From the NCBI RefSeq assembly GCF_024166365.1, contig NC_064831.1, positions 31,424,768 to 31,488,767 on the forward strand: a DNA stretch of 64,000 nucleotides. Reading direction: 5' to 3'. A program made the position numbers and the translations under genes. Shown here in pieces: positions 55,967 through 64,000 of this stretch. The notes beneath the pieces are model-generated. The model was not told the DNA's origin, made no database searches, and was given only the letters and a program-made list of their open reading frames with translations. Origin of the DNA: Elephas maximus indicus (lineage: Eukaryota > Chordata > Mammalia > Proboscidea > Elephantidae). Position 1 is the stretch's first letter. Each line of letters begins with the position of its first letter.

Positions 55967-56362
55967 AAATGTAGAACAAAATTCTAACTCACACACACAC
56001 AAAAAGACCAGACTTACTGATCTGAATGAGGCTGGAGAAACCTCGAGAGTATGGACCCCAGACCCCCTTTAACTCACTACTGAAGTCATTCCTGAAGTTC
56101 ACCTTTCAGCCATAGATTAGACAGGTCCGTAAAACAAAACCAGACTAAATGGACACACCAGCACAGGGGCAAGGGCAAGTAGGCAGGAGGGGACAGGAAA
56201 GCTGGTAATGGGAACCCAAGATTGAGAAGGGGAGAATGTTGACATGAGGGTTGGCAACCAGTGCCACAAAACAATGGGTGTATTAATTGTTTAATGAGAA
56301 ACTAATTTGCTCTGTAAACCTTCATCTGAAGTACAATGAAAACAATAAATTAAAAAAAAAAC
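55967..56362 (+). mobile_element. L1 3' end insertion, different subfamily, with target duplication
   Basis: 'gaatgaggctggagaaacct' through 'cttcatctgaagtacaatga' and 'aaaacaataaattaaaaaaa'. 'ttttactc' plus 'tcaa' repeats at 55951-55966 and 56363-56379 (imperfect, ~16 bp). It is in the opposite direction to its host L1ME. Confidence 0.85.
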
Positions 56363-56499
56363 TTTTACTCTTCAAAGAAGCTACGTCACATTAAATTTCA
56401 CCAATTATATAAGAATATTTGAAAGGAAAAAAAAAAGAACATTTGTTTCTTGGCATCCTTACCAACACAGTGTATTATCAAGCTTTTTCAACTTTATCG

Positions 56500-56671
56500 A
56501 CCAAACCAAAAAAACCAAACCCAGTGCCGTCGAGTCGATTCTGACTCATAGCGACCCTATAGCACAGAGTAGAACTGCCCCATAGAGTTTCCAAGGAGCA
56601 CCTGGTGGATTCGAAGTGCCGACCCTTTGGTTAGCAGCCGTAGCACTTAACCACTACGCCACCAGGGTTTC
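56500..56671 (-). mobile_element. AfroSINE, near consensus
   Basis: 'accaaacccagtgccgtcga' to 'ctacgccaccagggtttcc', preceded by an A/C-rich tail. Intact CpGs ('ccgtcgagtcgattc') suggest it is young. Confidence 0.93.
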
Positions 56672-56871
56672 CAGATAGGTTAAAAACTGTATCTCATTTT
56701 TGTTTTAATTTACAATGTATTTAATTATAAATGAGATTCAGCCTCTTCCCTGAAAAGCCCCTTGTATTTCTCCCTCTGTGGGCATACCTTTGTATGATCT
56801 TTGCCTATTTTTCTATTGAATTGGGTTTTTTTCTTACTGATTCATACACTCATTATATATTGAGAAAATGG

Positions 56872-57607
56872 ACCAATAATACATACTCTTTAAGGCCCAT
56901 CTCATTGGATAGAGGTGGAGGGGCTAATGGTTTTACTGTGGAGAGTGGTTTATCAGATAAACATGCAAACAGTAGTCTTTTCAGATGGGAGTGAGAGGGC
57001 CGGCTCTGTTATCAGGAGTGATTCAATGGAATTTAGGGGCTCGGTGTCTCTAGCTTCCTGATTTTCTCCTCCTCCCAAGTTTCAGGACACAGTTTCTTCC
57101 CAATCAATGCCCTCTCTTTAACTTCAGACACCTCTCTAGGTTGGCAATTGAATTGGCATTGTAATTCAGTCACTCTTACAGTAAGACTCTGGGTTGGGTT
57201 TTTGGCGGTATCAGCTCTGTTACTACAAGAAATAAGGCTTTCCTTCAAAGCACAAGTGGACACTTTGAGGTTGTTTATGCAGCACTTGAGCTTTGACTCT
57301 GAAGCCCTGAGCACATCTCTTTCTTTCACCAGTTTGTCTAGTGAAAGTAGGAACAACAACCAGCTTCCTTATATGTCTCATTATGACAAAATGGTAGAAA
57401 GGTGTCACACATACAATCACCCAGAGCCTCGCTTTTCACCAATCTATTGGTGGTAATATTTTTGGTAGTTGTATCGCCACCTCACGCCACGGATTAGCAG
57501 TGCCGACGCAGAGTCATCAACATCCTTAAGCCTAGTCAGACTTGCGAATCAATTTAGAAAACTCATCCTTACAATTTTGTTTCTCTAGAACCACTCTCAG
57601 TACCAAG
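56872..57607. other. Apparently unique non-coding sequence
   Basis: Frames at 57033-57456 on both strands look like coiled-coil-type low-complexity translations of no recognised family; no gene call. Confidence 0.4.
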
Positions 57608-58163
57608 TGTCTTGGGCTGTGTTCTCTAGAGAAGCAAAACCAGAAAAGTGTGTAAATACATATATATAGAGAGAGATTTATATCAAGGAAGTGGCTCACG
57701 GGGTTGTAAAGGCTGAAACGTCCCAAGTCTTTTGGATCAGGATAGAGACTTCTCCCAATTCACATAGCCGCAGGGGCTGGCGAACCCAAGATCGGCAGGT
57801 TAGAGAGCAAGGCTCTTGTTCACAGGCTGTGAAGACCAGTGAAACCCAAGATCAGTAGGCAAAACCACAGGTAAGCTGCTAGCTCAAGTCCCAAGAATGG
57901 AACGTTAGGTGAACAGGAGCCAGCTGCAGGATCCAGCACGAGCAAAAAGCCACCAAGCCTTGCCAGAATGTCCACCTGTATTCGATGCAGGCCACACACC
58001 CAAGGAAACTCCCTTTCAACTGATTGGCTACTCACAACAGATTCCATCATGGGGGTGGTCACATATCACATCTCAACAGGAAAGTGATCACAACATCATA
58101 TGACTGCCCAAAACACTGAGAATCATGGCCCAGCCAAGGTGACACACAATCTTAATCGTCACA
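57608..58163 (-). mobile_element. Solo LTR, MLT2/ERVL-like (copy 2)
   Basis: On + 'tgtcttgggctgtgttctct' to 'aatcttaatcgtcaca'. The order matches 22331-22875 throughout ('agatttatatcaaggaagtg', 'gattggctactcacaacag'). No target duplication found. Confidence 0.8.
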
Positions 58164-58427
58164 ACCTCCCTCCCTTTTTTGCTTTTACTTTTAGCAATCA
58201 TTCATTGCTCTTATCTCTTACTTTCCTTACTTTCTCTCACATCCTGCCTCTTCTGTTACCTCCTTGAATAGTTTACTTCATCTTGTTTATACAGAAAGAA
58301 GGATGAGAATCAGTCTTGCAGATCTAATGCAAGAAAGTATACTTTTGAATGGCCAGTGAGTATATATTTTATAAGTTGTATATGAAGAAAATCTGAAGCT
58401 TGAAAGGCCCTTCACCTGGCATCTATA
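58164..58427. other. Unannotated sequence
   Basis: No recognised repeat or gene. Confidence 0.4.
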
Positions 58428-58428
58428 G

Positions 58429-58592
58429 GAGCCCTGGTGGCACAATGGCTAAGAGCTATGGCTGCTAACCAAAAGTTTGGCAGTTCGAATCCACCAGCCT
58501 CTCCTTGGAAACCCTATGCGGTAGTTCTACTCTGCCCTATAGGATCACTATGAGTCAGAATTGACTTGATGGCGATGGGTTTGGTTTTGGTT
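58429..58592 (+). mobile_element. AfroSINE
   Basis: 'aggagccctggtggcacaat' to 'gatgggtttggttttggttt', full head and the GGTTTGG-type 3' end. Confidence 0.93.
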
Positions 58593-59689
58593 TATATCAG
58601 TAGTATCAAAAGACTGTTCTTCCTCTTGGTTGGCTGATGGACGCTTGGTAGCCTTGTATCTTTCTCAGTAAGTACAAATCAATGTCCAAGTTTAAAAAAC
58701 TTCTTAAACTTATATTTATGCCCCCTTATTTTTTGTTTTTCACTTAAATTCGTCTTCCTTCCATTTTACTCTCAGACAATGATCATCACTTGTCTGGTGC
58801 AAGTAATTATCTCCAAACTCTTCATTAAGTATTCCGTATATGAACATTTTATATACATAATGGTCCACCTAGTGAGATTATCACTTGGGAGGAGAAAGCC
58901 TAGGGTCTTGCTTCCTGACTGGTCCCAGCCTTCTTGTTTCAGAACTCTTAGGCCATTCTTTCTTCTGACTGATTTGAGAAGATAGGGCCCCCAGTGAGGT
59001 GTAGCTCCTCCGTCCATACTTTCCTGTTGAGAACCCACTTTCCAAATCATGAGAAAACCAATTCAACTTTAGCTAACGTGGTAGTGATTTGTGGAGAAAA
59101 AGCAGAAATTCTTCTGTAATTATGCGTGAATTGATGTGTGATTTCCTAATGAGCTTCAGTGAAGAAATCATCATTTTGTGATAAATGCTTTATATCTTAA
59201 AATGCCAGCAACACATACCTAATAAATTCAATCAAACCACTCTCCTTTATATAACATTTGCAATTATTATTTAACATGCTGGCTTTCTTTGCTGCTTTCC
59301 CGCTTTGGGTAATTGTATAGTATAAAACTTCCCTTTTCATAATCAAGGCCACAGAAACTCATTAGGCTGGAGTTTTTTTTAATGCAATCACAAATGAGTT
59401 TATTTTGAAATACATTTGCATGTTGTATAGGCCAAGACCCCCTTATCAGAAAACTTTGTGACCATTGAATGCATTTGCTAAATCAGGGACATTTGTCCCT
59501 AGAATGAGCTAGGTCACTCTCTGAGACTACAGCTTGGACACCTTGCATGTCCAGACAAACAAATTGGAAAGAAGATTGTGTTGACCGAAGTATGATTCCT
59601 CTTCATCAAAGAAACAATGAGGCCCAGTGGACAGCAACGACGTGATTAGAGGTCACCAGGCAGCAGTGCCAGAGTTCAGCAGAGAAGAC
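58593..59689. other. Unique AT-rich sequence
   Basis: No repeat recognised. 59090-59480 is AT-rich with many TAAT-type cores and no obvious decay of simple sequence. It may be a conserved non-coding element; this is a guess from appearance. Confidence 0.35.
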
Positions 59690-59880
59690 AGTGTAATATA
59701 TTGATTAAGGAGACAGTTCTAGAGCATATGCTAGATGTGCCACTTAGCTGTGTGACCCTATGCAAACTACCCAGCATCTCTAAGCCTCAGTTTACTCCTC
59801 TGTCAACTGGGGAGAGTGCCTATTATTGGGAGGATTAATGAGGTTACGTAAGTAAAACTCTCGGCATGATGCCTGGCATG
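59690..59880 (+). repeat. MIR SINE
   Basis: 'cacttagctgtgtgacccta', 'ctaagcctcagtttactcct', 'gaggattaatgaggttacgt', 'gatgcctggcatg', followed by a T-run and a second 'agtgcctggcaagtagtaag'. Confidence 0.85.
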
Positions 59881-59949
59881 TTTTTTTTTTTTTTTCTAGT
59901 GCCTGGCAAGTAGTAAGTGCTAAACGAACTGTAATTAGTCAAATAATTA

Positions 59950-60927
59950 TTGGTAGCCTGAAACATTGGTAAATATCATCAGGAGCAATACTGTCTCTCC
60001 CCAAGCATTTTCCCTAGTGGACAAGATGGTGGTTTGTTCAGTTTGCATCTTCTAAGGAGCTGAGAGTGTGGCAGGGATTGTTGACGGTTTTTCTTCCGGA
60101 ATCCCAGGCCATTTCCTGATTGTACTGAGTACATTTCCTGAGGTTGTACTGAGTAGATTGTCAAGTCCTAAAGGAATCCTCTTTAACTTGAGATGTGTTA
60201 GAATGTGGGCTTTGAGCCTCATCAAAATTAGCTCAAGTAGCTGAAACTAAAAAAAGCAAAGGCATGAGAGATAGCTGGGTTTGAAAAGAGAAACTGTGAG
60301 AAAGGAGAGGAAGCCGTAGGGAGTGGAGAACAGAACAGCTCCCAGAGGAAGCAGAGTCAGTACGAGAGTCCGACAGACTGGTTGCTCCTGAGTGCTGTTC
60401 TTATTCCAGATGGTTTGCCAGCTCAGATCCAGTCTTTACATATTGTTTCAACAGACTGTCTATTCCTGGAGGTAACTTGACCATGGTCTCTTCCTGTGCA
60501 ATCATGAAAGACCACCATAAGTCCAGAGTGGGCTGCTGTAAGCAGAAAGCAGAGGTCGGAATAAACAGGTAAGGTAAAGGTCAGGACTGGCAGCAACAGT
60601 ATGGGTAATTATTTTGTGAGGAACCTTGTAATCTGTTTATTTTATAGGTAACAGTGAAGACCTTGTGAATTGTAATAGAATGATTGGTTTCTGAACATAA
60701 ATGAATAAAAAGATGTAAGTTCGCAAGGTGTTTAACTGTAGCAGAATTGAAAGAACTTAAGCTTCCATTCAAATGGAGATGTCTACTGTCTTTTTAGACA
60801 ATTGGCTTGTTCATTGGTCGTCCAAGGACATAAAATAAAAACACATCTGAATGTTTCTTTATTCGAGTCTGAATGGATTTCTCAGTGGCTAACATTTTTC
60901 CTAATAAAGAACTTTCCATATTTCTAC
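59950..60927. other. Apparently unique non-coding sequence
   Basis: No recognised repeat or gene. Confidence 0.4.
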
Positions 60928-61288
60928 ATGTTGTTGTTGTTAGCTGTCATTGATTTGGCCTCAACTCCTGACGAATTTTGGCCCCCAATCTGTGCACAAT
61001 GGAATGAAACACTGCCTGGTCCTGTGCCATTCCCATAATTGGTTGCAAATCAGACCATTGTGATAGTGTTTTCACTGATTTTTGGAAGCATAGTGCCAGG
61101 CCTTTCTTCCCAGTCTGTCTTAGTCTAGAAGCTCTGCTGAAACCTCTTCAGCAGCATACCAACATGCAGGCCCCCACTGACAGATGGGTGGTGTCTGTAC
61201 ACGAGATGCTTCGGCTGGAAATCAAATCCGGGTCTCCCACATGGAAGTCTAGAATTATACTACTGAATCACTGATCCCCCATATTCTT
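60928..61288 (-). mobile_element. tRNA-Gly-headed SINE (reverse)
   Basis: 'atgttgttgttgttagctgt' (tail), 'gaaacactgcctggtcctgt', then 'gggtctcccacatggaagtc' and 'actgaatcactgatccccc' (reversed tRNA-like head). Confidence 0.75.
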
Positions 61289-62261
61289 ATGGCCGCCATA
61301 ATTCTGCGTTATCTTTCTCCTGAACTGAAGTATTCTCCCAGTTGGTCTCACTAAGCTATGTACATAGTAGGTGCTCATTAAGTGCTGGTTGAACACTCCC
61401 ACTGTGCTTGAACTAACCAGAACTCCCTACAGACATTTCCTCATATAAGGAAACAAAACCTTTATTTTAGAAGTGTTTTATTAGGGAAAAATTTCAAACA
61501 CATGCAAAAAGAGAGAATAATGTAATGAACTTTCATAAAGCCATCTTGAAGATTCACCAACAATGATCAACTCAAGATCAATAGTCACATATTTCTGATA
61601 ACTCCTCTTCTCTCATGCCAAATTTTGAAGCAAATCTGAGATACCATATTATTTCAGTCATAAATATTGTCATGAATTTTTCTAAAAGAGAACTCTTTAA
61701 ACCTCACTAAAATAGTATCATCACAACCAATAATAAATTAATAATAAATACTTAATATTATCAAACGTCCAGTCAGGGTTCAAATTTCCCCAATTGTCTT
61801 ATCAATTTTTTTTAACAGTTTCTTTGTTTGAATTATATTTCAAATAAGTCCAGCATCTGATGATTTTTGATGTCTCTGAGGCTCTTTTAATTTATAACAG
61901 TGTCTCCTCTTCTTACTCTTCCTGCTTTTTCTCCTCCTCTCCCACTTTCTTTTCCTCCTCTTCTTTTGCCCTGCACATTATTTTTTGAAGAAGCAGGGTC
62001 ATTGTCCTGTAGTTTTCCACAGTCTGGATTTTGTTGACCACATCCCTATGGTGTTATTTAAAATCTTCCTTTATGCACTGTATTTGCCTTAAATTGATTT
62101 TCAGACCTAGACCAGAGTCGCCATGAAATTCAGGTTCAGCTTTTTGGCAATACTCTAAAGACAATATTGTGTTCCTCCATCAAGAGGCACATAATGCTTT
62201 TTTGTCTCACTTTTTGGGATGTCAGCAGTCATTGGTGATCATTGCTTAGATCCATTATATC

Positions 62262-62757
62262 ATTAACAACAACAAAAAAAGAAACTCACTGTCCTGGAGT
62301 CAATTCTGACTCGTAGGGTTTCCAAGGCTGTCAATTCTGTCTTGGAAGAAGTACAACCAGAATGCTCCTTGGAAGCCAGGATGGCAAGACTACGTCTCAG
62401 GTACTTTGGACATGTTATCAGGACAAATCAGTCCCTGAAGAAGGACATCATGCTTGGTAAAGTGGAGGTCAGCAAAAAAGAGAAAGACCCTCAACAACAT
62501 GGGTTGGCACAATGGCTGCAACAATGGGCTCAAACATACCAATTGTGAGGATGGCACAGGACTGGACAGTGTTTCGTTCTATTGTACATGGGTTAACTAT
62601 GAGTTGGAACCGACTCAATGGCACCTAACAACAACAATAAAAAATCTCTACAGAAACAGACTGCCACATCTTTCTCCTCCCAAGCCACTGGTGGTTTCGA
62701 ACCGCTGACCTTTCGATTACCAGTTGATCATTTTAGCAATTGTGCCACCAGGTCTCC
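62262..62757 (-). mobile_element. AfroSINE long form split by an RTE fragment
   Basis: 62262-62334 is the reversed SINE 3' part ('actgtcctggagtcaattct', then 'gtttccaaggctgtcaat'). 62642-62757 is the rest ('acagactgccacatctttct' to 'ttgtgccaccaggtctcc'). The RTE at 62335-62640 lies between. Confidence 0.88.
62335..62640 (+). mobile_element. RTE LINE 3' fragment inside a SINE
   Basis: 'cttggaagaagtacaaccag', 'ggtactttggacatgttatc', 'aagaaggacatcatgcttgg' and 'tggcacctaacaacaacaat'. The frame 62342-62548 still reads MEEVQPECSLEARMARLRLRYFGHV, the RTE C-terminus. Its 5' truncation is at nearly the same RTE position as the frame-shift region of the 38886 copy. Confidence 0.9.
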
Positions 62758-64000
62758 TTATTATTATATGATTAGGGGTTGCAAAATGGTGGTGTCCTAA
62801 TTCTATCATTCCTTCTTCATTTATTAACTTCTAACTTCTCATCAACTATTTGATTGCCCTGAGGTACAGTTCATATCAGAAAGGGAGGGTAAATAAATGC
62901 TTGATTCAAAAATGTGAGTTGGTTCCCTAGCATCCACTATATGTGACCAATGAGTTTCTTTGTCAGGTATTACTCTGAACTCATGGATTTAAACATATTT
63001 GATGTGTTTCAATCCATTGCTGTTATTATTCTTATTAATGATCACATTGCTCCGCCTTTGACTACAGGAAGATTTTTCAAGTTGGTTTCTGAGTTCCTTT
63101 GACACGACTTCAATGGTCTTTGTTGTCTTCCTTGCTGTCTGATATAACTGATGCTCCAGGCTCATCTCATACATTTCCTGCCTTACACCTGGATTCAGCT
63201 TTAGGAGACCTGGTTAATTCTAGTAGAAATAGTGTTTAAAGACTACAATCTGGGAACTAGTGTTGTTCATTGGCACAGGGTTGGTTTTTGTTTCTGGGTC
63301 TTCCCAGCATAAATACATATTTTTTAAAGACAAAATATATCTTGTATTTGTACTGATACTTCCAATTCAAATTGAGGACTATGAGATTCTTATTTAACCA
63401 ATCTTACACTTTGATCTGTGAATTAATCCCAAATTTTTTTCTAGTTCGTCTTTCCTTTCCTTCTTTATTCCTACTTTGCTTAAGGTGCTTTTTTTGCCAT
63501 ACAAAAGTGTTTTGTTTTCTTTTAGTTTTTAAGTAACTAAATTAATCAGTCTTTTCATTATTGTCCTTGAATTTTTAGTTACAGCTAGAAAAGTGTTCCC
63601 CACTCACATGTTGTAAGAGAATTCATCCATATTTTATCCTAGTGCTTGTATTACTGCATTTTTATTTATATTTAAATTTCTGATCCATTGGAAATTTATC
63701 TTACTTATCTGTATGAGGAAAAGGTTCAATTTTATCTTTTTTCCAGATAGCTTTTCAGTTATCCCAACATCACTCATCTACCTTTTTCCTGTTGACTTGA
63801 GATGCCACCTTTATCACGTATTACACTTCCATATATGAGTGGGCCTGTTTATGTATCACTGATCTGTCTATTTGTGTGCCAATACTACTGTTTTAATGAG
63901 AGAAACTTTATAATATGCTCTTGATTTTCAGAGGTTTCTAGGCTATTCTTGCTAAAATATTTATCTCCTCCTATCAAGACCCTATACCTGCTTTCTAAGA

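Larger units (their letters stand above)
54730..56870 (-). mobile_element. Old L1ME 3' region, nested by three later insertions
   Basis: 'tccttccagaaattttctat' (54882), 'ttctagaagtgtaattgctg' (55888), 'catccttaccaacacagtgt' (56455), 'tctttgcctatttttctatt' (56800) are successive parts of reversed L1ME. Interruptions: LTR 55135-55650, L1 3' end 55967-56362, AfroSINE 56500-56671. Confidence 0.8.
61450..63990 (-). mobile_element. Old L1M, split by a SINE/RTE composite and running to the window end
   Basis: 'gtccagtcagggttcaaatt' (61769), 'ccacagtctggattttgttg' (62018), 'actcatggatttaaacatat' (62980), 'gatctgtctatttgtgtgcc' (63861) follow reversed L1M 3'UTR into ORF2-side sequence. 62262-62757 is inserted. 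Confidence 0.75.

Noticed and set aside
57603-58168. 5-bp duplication around the second MLT2-like LTR
   Set aside because: Flanks 'ccaag' and 'acctc' do not match.
1-64000. CRISPR arrays, bacterial operons, rRNA genes
   Set aside because: None seen. Regular spacing in the CAT/CAC block is microsatellite, and the sequence is clearly mammalian nuclear DNA.

Overview
The window is vertebrate nuclear DNA from an afrotherian mammal, most likely an elephant or close relative (order inferred, not proven). The main evidence is the family of tRNA-derived SINEs that opens GGAGCCCTGGTGGCAC on one strand and ends ...CCACCAGGGCTCC on the other (AfroSINE type). It recurs more than twenty times here, alongside several copies of a BovB-like RTE LINE whose 3' tail resembles the SINE tail. 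MIR, L2, MER5A, hAT, MLT1-type LTRs and old L1M fragments give the shared mammalian background.

No complete gene was found. Every long open frame is inside a transposon, antisense to one, or looks like chance. The one stretch that reads like a spliced host exon is 50331-50462 (+): a pyrimidine-rich acceptor, a strong GTAAGT donor, 132 nt, phase 1-1. I do not recognise its protein. The window is therefore intergenic or intronic, and if that exon is real most of it is intron.

Layout. 1-14450: RTE and AfroSINE fragments, MIRs, a MaLR-like LTR, a local duplication (9.6/10.7 kb), and large apparently unique stretches. 14455-21116: an almost full-span L1 on the minus strand with 5'UTR, ORF1 and 3'UTR, but with the catalytic half of the ORF2 reverse transcriptase deleted. 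21130-22875: an ERVL-like LTR with a primer-site-like sequence, then an MLT2-like LTR. 23-28.7 kb: small LINE fragments and unique sequence. 28.7-30.7 kb: an RTE inserted with a 5' inversion and perfect target duplications. 31-36 kb: MLT1 LTR, L1M 3' end, SINEs. 36.5-40.3 kb: a multi-layer nest (L1M holding L1M, holding an LTR and an RTE). 40.5-44.4 kb: an old L2 broken up by two LTRs and SINEs. 45-54 kb: hAT elements, microsatellites, the candidate exon and a CpG-containing unique block. 54.1-58.6 kb: LTRs and an L1ME nest. 58.6-61 kb: mostly unique, including an AT-rich block. 61.4-64 kb: an L1M split by a SINE that is itself split by an RTE fragment.

Mechanistically the window records three retrotransposition partnerships: L1 with its own copies and one tiny polyadenylated RNA copy, RTE with the AfroSINEs that share its tail, and ERV-type LTRs left as solo LTRs. 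No undescribed gene system was seen. The most informative signals are the twin-primed RTE, a 66-nt retro-insert in L1 ORF1, an unexplained ~78-bp patch shared between 38.09 and 40.2 kb, and the candidate exon. All family names come from remembered consensus sequences; no database search was run.
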